Shown here: one piece after another, positions 7,607 through 15,133 of the stretch
How the letters are laid out: each line of letters begins with the position of its first letter
How positions within the stretch are numbered: position 1 is the stretch's first letter
Assembly (NCBI GenBank): GCA_003217835.1
Contig: QHMQ01000013.1
Span: forward strand, 1-17,672
Length of the DNA stretch: 17,672 bases
Reading direction: 5' to 3'
From: Verrucomicrobiota bacterium
GTDB taxonomy: Bacteria; Verrucomicrobiota; Verrucomicrobiia; Chthoniobacterales; UBA10450
The notes under the pieces: generated by a model
Told to the model about the DNA's origin: nothing
Database searches by the model: none
The model's input: the letters and a program-made list of their open reading frames with translations, nothing else
Translations under genes and position numbers: made by a program

Positions 7607-7975
7607 GAATGGGGATGCGTTCGCAAAATCGGCTGGGGCTACGCTCAATTCTGCCGGATTGGCTTCAATCTCATCGAGTTGAGGCAAGGGTCGCGACCCA
7701 CTTGCGTCCGGTTCGTACCGCGCTTCGACTGCTCCAAATCGGATCCTGTCATCGAAACGCAGCGCCGTTTCCGTGGTCGGAATGCCGTTGACGCGCGTGC
7801 CGTTGGTTGAATCGAGATCTTTCAATCGATACGTTTCGCCGACAAGATACAACTGCGTGTGATGACTCGAAACCGACGGATCGCGAATAACGATTATGTT
7901 ATCCGGCGCGCGCCCGATCGTGATCAGATCTCCGACGAGTTCATATGCGGTTCCGCTGATAACTAGCGTGGGCAT
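7547..7975 (-). CDS. FHA-domain protein, probably frameshifted at its C-terminus
   Basis: A 142-residue protein as encoded, with an FHA domain at residues 1-88 showing the phosphothreonine-binding signature: GRAPDN (21-26), SVSSHH (34-39), and DLDSTNGTRVNG (53-64). FHA domains dock pThr-containing partners in Ser/Thr-kinase signalling. A Pro/Glu-rich linker follows. The last residues (QKDQKDPTPCCSYFSGA) look random, whereas an adjacent frame encodes a hydrophobic helix and stop at 7512. A one-base loss near 7601-7606 would explain this, so the native form is probably a tail-anchored membrane FHA protein. The ATG at 7975 begins MPTLVISG just before the first strand; upstream in-frame codons translate a hairpin repeat. 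No kinase gene is adjacent. It is divergent from lepA. Confidence 0.8.
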   Translation of the reverse strand: MPTLVISGTAYELVGDLITIGRAPDNIIVIRDPSVSSHHTQLYLVGETYRLKDLDSTNGTRVNGIPTTETALRFDDRIRFGAVEARYEPDASGSRPLPQLDEIEANPAELSVAPADFANASPFPRQKDQKDPTPCCSYFSGA

Positions 7976-8012
7976 GTTGTTATCTGGAACATAGTAAAGG
8001 ATCCCAAGGTAG

Positions 8013-8060
8013 CGCAAGCCTCTGTCTTGCGGGCGGCTTAGAAACAAGCGGGCTGCTTGT
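8013..8060. repeat. Tandem hairpin repeat between FHA and lepA
   Basis: Two stem-loops stand side by side in the 119-bp divergent intergenic region. The first has arms CGCAAG (8013-8018) and CTTGCG (8026-8031) around a seven-base loop; the second has ACAAGC (8044-8049) and GCTTGT (8055-8060) around GGGCT. The arms share an AAGC/GCTT core, suggesting one repeated unit. The layout resembles dispersed palindromic elements. A role in the divergent promoters cannot be excluded. Confidence 0.5.
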
Positions 8061-8094
8061 GCTCCTTCTGCTCTGCCAGCATAGTGCGGCTCTC

Positions 8095-9891
8095 ATGGCC
8101 ATTGAGCTGACGCGTAATTTTTGTATCATCGCGCACATCGATCACGGCAAGACGACATTGTCCGATCGATTGCTCGAGCGCACCGGTACGATCCACGAAC
8201 GCGAGAAGCAGGACCAACTGCTCGATTCGATGGACTTGGAGCGCGAGCGGGGAATCACAATCAAAGCGCATCCGGTGACGATGCGTTACACGAGTAAATC
8301 GGGCGAGATGTATCGGCTTAACCTGCTTGACACCCCGGGACATGTTGATTTTGCCTACGAGGTTTCGCGCAGTCTCGCGGCGTGCGAAGGCGCGTTGTTG
8401 ATTGTTGACGCGGCGCAGGGGGTTGAGGCTCAAACAGTGGCGAACGTTCATCTGGCACACAAACAAGGGCTGACGATTGTTCCGATCATCAATAAAATCG
8501 ATCTGCCAAACGCCGATGTGCCTGCCGTCCATCGACAATTGGAGGAAATCCTCGCAATCCCTTCCGAGGAAGCGATCGAAGCGAGCGCGAAGATGGGAAT
8601 CGGTATCGAGGAAATTCTTGAGGGGATTGTGAAGCGCATCCCGCCGCCGCAAAAACCGGCGGATGAAACCTTGCGCGCGTTCGTGTTCGATTCGGTATTC
8701 GACGTTTACCGTGGTGTGGTTGGTTACGTCCGCGTCGTGTCCGGAACGATGGAAGCGAATCACGCGATCACGTTGATGAGCAACAACGCCCGTTATGAGA
8801 TCAAGGAGGTCGGTGTGTTTACTCCGAAGATGCTCATGCAGCCGAAGCTCAGTCCAGGGGATGTCGGGTATTTCATCGCGAATATTAAAACGACCGCCGA
8901 TATAAAAATCGGCGACACCATCACCGACCAACGTCATCCTGCGCGCGAACCGTTGCCAGGCTTTCAGGAAATTCACCCGATGGTGTTCAGCGGAATCTAT
9001 CCGATCAACACCGGCGACTTCGAACACCTGAAGGCTGCGATCGGGAAGTTGCGGCTGAACGATGCCGCATTCATTTACACGCCGGAAAGTTCTGTCGCGC
9101 TCGGATTCGGGTTTCGCTGCGGATTCCTCGGTTTGCTCCACATGGAGATCATCCAGGAACGGCTCAGGCGCGAGTACGACATGGACATCATCGCGACGAG
9201 TCCAAGCGTGGTGTATGAAGTGCTGACAACGCGTGGCGAAAAACTTTTGATCGATAATCCGGCGTACTTGCCCAATCCGAGTGTGATCGAGGAAATCCGG
9301 GAGCCGATCGTAAAGGCGTACGTAATCTGTCCGAATGAAAATATCGGTGACATCTTGCAGTTAATTCTTGAGAAGCGCGGCCAAATGGATCACACCGAGT
9401 CGCTCGATACGCGTCGCGTGATGTTGCATTGCGAACTGCCGCTCAACGAAATTCTTGTCGATTTTAACGACAAGGTTAAAAGCATTACGCGTGGCTACGG
9501 CTCGATGGATTACGAGCTCGCCGGCTATCGCGCGGCCAAGTTGGTGAAACTCGATCTGCTCGTGAATGGCGAACCAGTCGATGCCTTTTCGACGATTGTT
9601 CACAAAGATCGCGCAGAGGCGAGGGGACGCCAACTCGCGGCCAAATTGAAAGAAGTGATTCCGCGCCAGCTTTATCAAGTCGCGATCCAGGCAGCAATTG
9701 GTGGAAAAATTATTGCACGCGAGAGTGTTTCGGCGTTACGAAAAAACGTGACTGCAAAATGCTATGGCGGCGATATCACGCGGAAACGGAAATTGCTTGA
9801 GAAGCAAAAAGAGGGAAAAAAGCGCATGAAGAGCATCGGCAAGATCAATATTCCGCAGGAAGCGTTCATCCAGGTGCTAAGGGCGCAATGA
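8095..9891 (+). CDS. lepA: Elongation factor 4 (LepA), ribosomal back-translocating GTPase
   Basis: A 598-residue translational GTPase, the normal LepA length. The G domain shows AHIDHGKT (13-20), the switch-II DTPGH (79-83), NKID (133-136) and SAKMG. The LepA-specific C-terminal domain ends with AKCYGGDITRKRKLLEKQ, KEGKKRMKSIGKINIPQEAF. EF4 binds the ribosome, can back-translocate tRNAs and affects initiation and ribosome biogenesis under stress. The ATG at 8095 gives the usual MxxELTRNFCIIAHIDHGK opening; an in-frame GTG at 8059 would translate the hairpin repeat and is rejected. There is no clear ribosome-binding site. It is 60 bp upstream of lepB, reproducing the widely conserved lepA-lepB order. 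A long antisense open frame on the other strand is a shadow of this gene. Confidence 0.97.
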   Translation: MAIELTRNFCIIAHIDHGKTTLSDRLLERTGTIHEREKQDQLLDSMDLERERGITIKAHPVTMRYTSKSGEMYRLNLLDTPGHVDFAYEVSRSLAACEGALLIVDAAQGVEAQTVANVHLAHKQGLTIVPIINKIDLPNADVPAVHRQLEEILAIPSEEAIEASAKMGIGIEEILEGIVKRIPPPQKPADETLRAFVFDSVFDVYRGVVGYVRVVSGTMEANHAITLMSNNARYEIKEVGVFTPKMLMQPKLSPGDVGYFIANIKTTADIKIGDTITDQRHPAREPLPGFQEIHPMVFSGIYPINTGDFEHLKAAIGKLRLNDAAFIYTPESSVALGFGFRCGFLGLLHMEIIQERLRREYDMDIIATSPSVVYEVLTTRGEKLLIDNPAYLPNPSVIEEIREPIVKAYVICPNENIGDILQLILEKRGQMDHTESLDTRRVMLHCELPLNEILVDFNDKVKSITRGYGSMDYELAGYRAAKLVKLDLLVNGEPVDAFSTIVHKDRAEARGRQLAAKLKEVIPRQLYQVAIQAAIGGKIIARESVSALRKNVTAKCYGGDITRKRKLLEKQKEGKKRMKSIGKINIPQEAFIQVLRAQ

Positions 9892-9951
9892 CGATGCCAG
9901 GCGAAAACGTCCAACCAACACCGAACACCTAGCTTCCAGGAACACGAATCA

Positions 9952-11043
9952 ATGTTTACGACCCGTTACGTCAAGCACAGCAGATTGCTCTTGCGGCATG
10001 CTCAAAAATATCTGCGCTATAAGAACGATTTGCTCAGTGCCTCGAGCCGGGAAGAGATCATTACCGGAATAGAGAACCTCCGGGCCGCGTTGCGTGAGCG
10101 CGATCACGAGAGGATACAAAACGAAGCGGAAGCGCTCGATAAAACATTACACAAACTGACGCCGGTAAACTGGGAATCCCACTGGCGGGAAAATTGTGAG
10201 GTAATCTTGGTCGCGATTGTGGTGGCGGTCGGCATTCGCTCTTATTTATTGCAGCCGTTTAAGATTCCCACCGGCTCGATGCAACCGACCCTCAACGGAA
10301 TTATTGGTCATCCCAGTACGACGCCGGTGCCAAACATTCTACGTCAGATCGCGGACTTCATTATTCTCGGCCGCAATTACATCGACGTTGTCTCGCGTCA
10401 GGATGACCAGATTTTGCAGATCGAGCAGAAAAAATTTCTCTTCTTCTTCACATTTTCACGACTGATCTGCCAGCAGCAGAATTTTCTGGTTTACGCGCCG
10501 CCCGAAACGCTTACTCATGATTTCAACGTTTTTGCCGGCCGGATTTATCACCGTGATGAGATTATTGCCAGGGGTGCAGTGGACACAGGCGATCAGGTCT
10601 TTGTCGACAAGTTTAGCTACAATTTTGTTAAGCCACACCGGGGCGACGTTTTCGTTTTCCGGACAAATCATATCTTCGGGATTCGGGAGGACCCGGAAAC
10701 CGGGTCGCCTTTTTACATTAAACGACTGGCCGGCTTGCCGGGAGATGAGTTGCGGATCGACCCGCCATTTCTTTACGCCAACGACAAAATCGCAGAAGGT
10801 TTTGGTTTCGCGAGGGTAATGGCGGCGAAGCCACCCTATCGCGGTTATGCACTGGGCCGAGATTATCTGGCGGAGCCAAATCGCTCCTTTGTCGTGCCGG
10901 AAAATGGCTATTTCGCTCTTGGCGACAACAGCTACAACAGCTATGACAGCCGCTACTGGGGACCTGTGCCGGAAGAAAACCTCGTCGGACGCGGGTTGTT
11001 TGTTTACTGGCCGTTCAACCGTCACTGGGGCTTAATTCGTTAG
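9952..11043 (+). CDS. lepB: Signal peptidase I with enlarged periplasmic insert
   Basis: A 363-residue type I signal peptidase that removes signal peptides from exported preproteins at the outer face of the inner membrane. One transmembrane helix (about 82-102) follows an 80-residue cytoplasmic N-terminus rich in charged residues, probably helical. Catalytic Ser109 sits in IPTGSMQPT and general-base Lys257 in YIKRLAGLPGDE; box E GDNSYNSYDSR (324-334) is intact. Between box B and the VDKFSYNF strand (about 116-213) is an insert of roughly 95 residues not found in compact family members. Upstream CCAGGAA is a weak ribosome-binding site. It follows lepA by 60 bp and precedes an unknown membrane protein by 17 bp. 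Single helix and both catalytic residues make the call firm. Confidence 0.95.
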   Translation: MFTTRYVKHSRLLLRHAQKYLRYKNDLLSASSREEIITGIENLRAALRERDHERIQNEAEALDKTLHKLTPVNWESHWRENCEVILVAIVVAVGIRSYLLQPFKIPTGSMQPTLNGIIGHPSTTPVPNILRQIADFIILGRNYIDVVSRQDDQILQIEQKKFLFFFTFSRLICQQQNFLVYAPPETLTHDFNVFAGRIYHRDEIIARGAVDTGDQVFVDKFSYNFVKPHRGDVFVFRTNHIFGIREDPETGSPFYIKRLAGLPGDELRIDPPFLYANDKIAEGFGFARVMAAKPPYRGYALGRDYLAEPNRSFVVPENGYFALGDNSYNSYDSRYWGPVPEENLVGRGLFVYWPFNRHWGLIR

Positions 11044-11060
11044 GCCGATATTTCTCCGGC

Positions 11061-12239
11061 ATGGTATCGAGCCTCCCGCGAGTATGTGCTCTGCTTGGGC
11101 TCTGCGGTGGGTATGCCTTGCTGATGTTTTTCAATCCGGTCCGGCAATCGCTCGGCAACGGGTTTCGCTGCATCGGACGCTTCAAACGCATCTGGCTTAC
11201 GTTTGCCCTTCTTGGGTTCGGTTACTTCGTTTTCCAATTTGCCACGTTTACGCCCATCCGAAAATCGGCCGATCTCGATCTGAACCAGATCATCTCGTTG
11301 CCGAGTTGGTACTGGCCGAGATTTGTAGAGATATGGAGAGAAACGCCGTTGCCTGCACTGGAAGGGGTAGCCGGAATTTTTGACAACGCGACCACCACTT
11401 ATCCGCTCTCCGTCCTGGCCGCTGTGTTCATGATCATCAACTGGCGCGGTCTGCACGGCGCGCTGCTTCGTGCTTTGTGGAAGAGGTATCGTTTCTGGAG
11501 CTATTTCATCTACTTCATTCTGCTGCTGAGCGCGCTGGCATCGCTCTTCAAGCCGATTGTATTCTGGCGATTGCCGGAGTGGGGCGGCCTCGTTCCGGCC
11601 GCCGGGCTATTGCAAATTTCGGCCACGGTGGATGCGGTTGCATTTATTTTCGAATATCTATTTGGCGTCTATATCCAGGTGTATTTGATCACTGTGTGTC
11701 TGGCGTGGGTAAAAGGAGTTAGCTTTGAAGAAGGGGAGCTGTTCCGCTTCGCTATGCGCCGCTTCAGTTATGTTTTAAAATGGGCTGGCATCGTCGTGTT
11801 AGTAAGCACTTTGATGGTGCGGCTGCCACTCCTCCTCGCTTACTTCATGAATATTCCCGGTGTGCTCGACTACTTGCCGATCGAGCGCAGCGTGATAAGC
11901 GGCTTGATCATTGCTTTCTGCTCCGTCCAAATCTCGCTCGCTCTGCATAATGAAAGCCTGGGCGATGCAATCCGCGCGCATCGTCGATTCATCCGGCAAA
12001 ATGCGGGCCGCCTCGCCTGGTTTTTGCTCATCTGCGGAGTCCACTTTTTCTGGATCATGGTTTGCGATGCCATCGTGCGCGGCGCAATTGCCGATCGGCT
12101 GGGCGCGCTCTTCTTTTGGAAATTCATCTTTGCCTGTCTTCGCGGAATTATCACGGGCTGGCTTTTGGCTTCGTGGGTCTGTCTGTTTCGCCAATGCGAA
12201 AGTCGACGCCTTCAGCAGGAGAAATGGATTCAGTATTAA
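11061..12239 (+). CDS. Unrecognised polytopic membrane protein
   Basis: A 392-residue protein I do not recognise. It has about eight or nine hydrophobic segments: near residues 8-25, 45-62, 115-127, 146-164, 178-215 (probably two), 241-263, 278-296, 318-338 and 350-376. Charged loops (for example FKRIW, KRYRFW, RAHRRFIRQN) lie between them. The loop at about 65-110 is Trp/Pro-containing and may be extracytoplasmic. No catalytic motif, ATPase or transporter signature is visible. The ATG at 11061 is 17 bp after lepB and the stop is 20 bp before the squalene/phytoene synthase start, so it sits inside a compact operon and is probably co-expressed with both. A role in membrane lipid or isoprenoid handling is only a guess from position. 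Confidence 0.8.
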   Translation: MVSSLPRVCALLGLCGGYALLMFFNPVRQSLGNGFRCIGRFKRIWLTFALLGFGYFVFQFATFTPIRKSADLDLNQIISLPSWYWPRFVEIWRETPLPALEGVAGIFDNATTTYPLSVLAAVFMIINWRGLHGALLRALWKRYRFWSYFIYFILLLSALASLFKPIVFWRLPEWGGLVPAAGLLQISATVDAVAFIFEYLFGVYIQVYLITVCLAWVKGVSFEEGELFRFAMRRFSYVLKWAGIVVLVSTLMVRLPLLLAYFMNIPGVLDYLPIERSVISGLIIAFCSVQISLALHNESLGDAIRAHRRFIRQNAGRLAWFLLICGVHFFWIMVCDAIVRGAIADRLGALFFWKFIFACLRGIITGWLLASWVCLFRQCESRRLQQEKWIQY

Positions 12240-12259
12240 CCCCAGCTGCGAGGACGCAC

Positions 12260-13090
12260 ATGAATGCGGCGAAAATTACCCGCCAGAGCAAATCGAATCT
12301 GGCCTTGGCGTTTATTTCGTTAGGGCGCGAACGCAAGCGTGACATCACCATCTTCTACGCATTTTGTCGTGTAATCGACGACACTGCCGATTCTTCCGAG
12401 CTCGATGTCGCGGAAAAGCGACGGCGCCTGGCAGCATGGCGCGAGATGCTCCGCGTCGAGATTCCAGATGAGCCGACCCTTGCGCATGATCTGCGGCGTT
12501 TGATCGACAAGTATTGGTTATCGATCGATATGCTCGAGGAAATTATTACCGGAGTTGAGATGGATTTGAGCATCTCACGGTATGCGGCGTTCGAGGACCT
12601 GTGTATTTATTGCTATCGCGTCGCCAGCGCAGTCGGGCTCATCAGCATCGAGATTTTTGGATATCGCAATCCCGCCTGTAAAGAATATGCGCTTCAGCTC
12701 GGCCTGGCGTTGCAAATGACGAACATTATTCGCGACGTCGAGAAAGATTTGCGGAAAGGCCGCATCTATCTGCCACAGGAAGATCTAGCGCGTTTCAGTT
12801 ACTCCGAATCCGACCTGCAAAATCGACAATATAATGAGCGCTTCGTTCAACTGATGGACTTCGAAGCAGCGCGTGCACGGCAGTTTTTCTCGCGTGCCGC
12901 GGCTACGCTTCCACGTGAAGATCGGCGATCGATGATCGCCGCCGAGATCATGGGGGCGGTTTATCGCGGTTTGCTTCGTAAAATGGAGAGGGTCGGATCG
13001 CAGTGCAGCTGCTCAAAAGTTTTTGAATTAATCGCAGCAAGTGTCCGTCTGACTTCTCCACTACGAAAAGGGGTTAATAAACGAATATGA
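12260..13090 (+). CDS. Squalene/phytoene synthase family enzyme
   Basis: A 276-residue trans-isoprenyl diphosphate synthase of the head-to-head class. The first Asp-rich motif is DDTAD (40-44), preceded by YAFCRVI; the second is RDVEKD (158-163) within NIIRDVEKDLRKGRIYLP, and YRVASAVG (119-126) is the conserved helix between. The family joins two prenyl diphosphates to squalene (with farnesyl-PP, HpnC/HpnD type) or phytoene (with geranylgeranyl-PP). No partner hpn or crt gene is visible, so the product cannot be decided. GAGG six bases before the ATG at 12260 supports that start; an in-frame ATG at 12224 would overlap the upstream gene's end. It is 20 bp downstream of the unknown membrane protein, in the lepA-lepB set. 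Confidence 0.88.
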   Translation: MNAAKITRQSKSNLALAFISLGRERKRDITIFYAFCRVIDDTADSSELDVAEKRRRLAAWREMLRVEIPDEPTLAHDLRRLIDKYWLSIDMLEEIITGVEMDLSISRYAAFEDLCIYCYRVASAVGLISIEIFGYRNPACKEYALQLGLALQMTNIIRDVEKDLRKGRIYLPQEDLARFSYSESDLQNRQYNERFVQLMDFEAARARQFFSRAAATLPREDRRSMIAAEIMGAVYRGLLRKMERVGSQCSCSKVFELIAASVRLTSPLRKGVNKRI

Positions 13091-13126
13091 AAACTAAATT
13101 GGTCACTTTCTGTAGTGGCAGTGAGT

Positions 13127-13146
13127 TGAGTCGCGCTCATTTTTTC
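13127..13146 (+). terminator. Weak candidate intrinsic terminator after the squalene/phytoene synthase
   Basis: A four-base stem TGAG/CTCA with loop TCGCG is followed by six T residues, 37 bp after the synthase stop codon. The stem is short for an intrinsic terminator, so this is a position-supported guess that the lepA-to-synthase transcript ends here, before the lipoprotein gene. Confidence 0.3.
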
Positions 13147-13213
13147 TAACATCGTTTCAGCAGAGTACGCAACCTCGCTCGACCGGCGCGGTTTAATTCA
13201 TCACGGGTAATTT

Positions 13214-13603
13214 ATGAATAGAAAAATTTTCACGATTATTTTGCTCACTGCGCTGAGTTCTTTTGTTCTCAGCTCCTGTGAAACGCCAGTTGGACAAGGT
13301 GCCGGAATAGGTGCTGCGACCGGAGCGATCATTGGCGGCGCAGCGACAGGTCATGTCCGCGGCGCGGCCATCGGCGCTGCCGCAGGGGCCGCAGCCGGCG
13401 CGCTAGTCGGGGCGGCCGTCGAAGAGGATCAAGCCGTGCGTTACGGTCCGCCGCCTCCAGGCGGTTTTCCATTCGCGCGTTGGGCTGGGACGCCCGGTTT
13501 CTACTACAGCCCTTACACCGGTCGCGCTTACGATCTTCGCGGTGTTCCGCCTGGTGGACTGACTCGCGACGTCGATACTGGGCAACTTTTCCGTAAACCC
13601 TAA
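13214..13603 (+). CDS. Glycine-zipper lipoprotein
   Basis: A 129-residue secreted lipoprotein. The signal peptide has MNRK, a hydrophobic core and the lipobox VLSSC with lipidation at Cys22. Residues 27-70 are a glycine-zipper domain (GAGIGAATGAIIGGAATG, then GAAIGAAAGAAAGALVGAA) of the kind in the SlyB/OsmB-like YMGG and 17-kDa surface antigen families. These domains pack in membranes. The C-terminus is Pro/Gly/Tyr-rich with no recognised fold. The protein is probably attached to the outer or inner membrane and may help envelope integrity; the exact role is unknown. It is 123 bp from the upstream synthase, so it probably has its own promoter, and it converges with the UbiD gene 35 bp away. 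Confidence 0.85.
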   Translation: MNRKIFTIILLTALSSFVLSSCETPVGQGAGIGAATGAIIGGAATGHVRGAAIGAAAGAAAGALVGAAVEEDQAVRYGPPPPGGFPFARWAGTPGFYYSPYTGRAYDLRGVPPGGLTRDVDTGQLFRKP

Positions 13604-13638
13604 TCAGCGGCAGTTTAGTTCAGGCGTTTCCCCAGAGA

Positions 13639-15108
13639 TCAGCGCGTTTGGGCTTGGAGTGCATCCACGAGCGCTTGCGCTTCCTCAGTCATCCTCAGTA
13701 ATTCCGGCCACGGCCGGTGGTAGTTTTCACCCGGCAGCTTGCGCGTTGCGTCAAACCCCATGTGGGAACCGATGTTTTGATCGGTGGGCGCGTGGTCAAG
13801 CGAATCGCTCGGATTCTTGATGACAGTCGTGTCCCGCGCTGGATCGGTGTTCGCGCACAACCGAAAGAGCACTTCGCTCGTATTGTGCACGTCGCAGTCC
13901 TCGTCAACCACGACGATGTATTTACTGAACATCATCTGGCCCATGCCCCACAGGCCGTGCATGACTTTAAAAGCCTGATAGGGGTACTGCTTCCGGATAC
14001 TAACGAACACGAGATTATGGAAAACGCCTTCCGGCGGCAGCGTCATGTCCACGATTTCCGGGAAATTCATTTTGAATACTGGCAGGAAAATCCGCACACA
14101 CGCGTCGCCGATATAATAATCCTCCATCGGCGGCACACCTACGATGGTTGTCGGATAAATCGCCTCGCGCCGATGTGTAATCGCGGTTAAGTGGAATACC
14201 GGATAGTCTTCCACCGCGGTATAGAAACCCGTGTGATCGCCAAACGGCCCCTCCGGTTGCATCTCGCCGGGTTGCACATAACCTTCCAGCACAAAATCGA
14301 CGTCGGCCGGAACATCGACATCGATTGTTTTGCAACGAACGAGCTCGATCGATTTTTTTCGAAGAAAACCCGCGAAAAGAATTTCATCCAAACCATCGGG
14401 CAGCGGTGCGGTTGCCGCGAAGGTATAGATCGGATCGCCGCCTAGCGTGACTGCAACCGGCATGCGCTCACCGCGTTCGTAATAGCGCTTGCCATGGCGC
14501 GCGCCCACCTTGTGAATTTGCCAATGCATTCCGGTCGTGCGCTCGTCATAAATTTGCATCCGATAGACGCCGATATTTCGTGCTCCTGTCTCGGGATCGC
14601 GTGTGTGCACATTCGGCAACGTGATAAAACGTCCGCCATCTTTCGGCCAACATTTAAGAATCGGCAGCTCGTTCAATGAAAAATCTCTTCCGTTGCCGAT
14701 CTTGTGGACAACGTCGTGGCATTGGGCCTCGTGCACGGGTTTTGGGCGCGCGTGCAATAGATGAATTCCTTGCTTGAGCAAACTCCAACCTTCGCGCAGA
14801 TCGGTGGGCGGTTTCGCTTTCAGGATGAGTTGAATCTCCTGGGCGATATCTGCGATTTCCGCGACCTGGAGGGCCAACGCCATCCGGCGGCGCGATCCCA
14901 TCGTATTGATCGCGACCGGGAATTCCGATTTTTTTCCATCGACGGTCGGTTGTTCGAAAAGAAGCGCTTTCCCCCCATCAGGCGATTTCATTTCGCGGTC
15001 CGCCCACTCTGCAATGAGCAGATCTGTGTCGACCGGGACGGCGACGCGTTTCAGCTCGCCCGCTTCGTCAAGAGCGTCGAGGAACTTTCGAAATGAGCGG
15101 TAAGCCAT
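13639..15108 (-). CDS. UbiD-family prenylated-FMN decarboxylase
   Basis: A 489-residue (de)carboxylase matching UbiD along its length (E. coli UbiD is 497). It opens YRSFRKFLDALDEAGELKRV and contains NIGVYRMQ (178-185), the prenylated-FMN/active-site stretch PEGPFGDHTGFY (Glu286, Asp291), FPEIVDMTLPPEG and DPARDTTVI. UbiD enzymes non-oxidatively decarboxylate aromatic or conjugated acids using prenylated FMN made by UbiX. The usual roles are ubiquinone synthesis or the futalosine route to menaquinone. No ubiX, ubi or mqn gene lies nearby, so the substrate is open; a quinone pathway is the likeliest. It follows the Tyr/Gly-rich lipoprotein by 25 bp on the same strand. The ATG at 15108 gives the normal N-terminus. 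Confidence 0.9.
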   Translation of the reverse strand: MAYRSFRKFLDALDEAGELKRVAVPVDTDLLIAEWADREMKSPDGGKALLFEQPTVDGKKSEFPVAINTMGSRRRMALALQVAEIADIAQEIQLILKAKPPTDLREGWSLLKQGIHLLHARPKPVHEAQCHDVVHKIGNGRDFSLNELPILKCWPKDGGRFITLPNVHTRDPETGARNIGVYRMQIYDERTTGMHWQIHKVGARHGKRYYERGERMPVAVTLGGDPIYTFAATAPLPDGLDEILFAGFLRKKSIELVRCKTIDVDVPADVDFVLEGYVQPGEMQPEGPFGDHTGFYTAVEDYPVFHLTAITHRREAIYPTTIVGVPPMEDYYIGDACVRIFLPVFKMNFPEIVDMTLPPEGVFHNLVFVSIRKQYPYQAFKVMHGLWGMGQMMFSKYIVVVDEDCDVHNTSEVLFRLCANTDPARDTTVIKNPSDSLDHAPTDQNIGSHMGFDATRKLPGENYHRPWPELLRMTEEAQALVDALQAQTR

Positions 15109-15133
15109 TTGTCAGGCGTGCCGCGACTCTGAT

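Noticed and set aside
8038..9141. A 367-codon open frame on the minus strand.
   Set aside because: It lies wholly antisense to lepA, whose motifs and length are beyond doubt; the translation is Arg/His-rich with no domain. It is a codon-bias shadow.
10690..10706. Perfect hairpin GACCCGG-AAA-CCGGGTC.
   Set aside because: It is in the middle of lepB and encodes conserved-frame residues EDPETGS, with no T tract; most likely coincidental.
10456..11025. A 189-codon minus-strand open frame.
   Set aside because: Opposite the catalytic region of lepB; no ribosome-binding site or recognisable domain.
12062..12259. Upstream extension of the squalene/phytoene synthase frame.
   Set aside because: It overlaps the end of the membrane-protein gene in another frame, has Arg/Cys-rich noise and lies before the conserved N-terminus.
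13717..14190. A 157-codon plus-strand open frame.
   Set aside because: Entirely opposite the UbiD-family gene, which is intact and full length.
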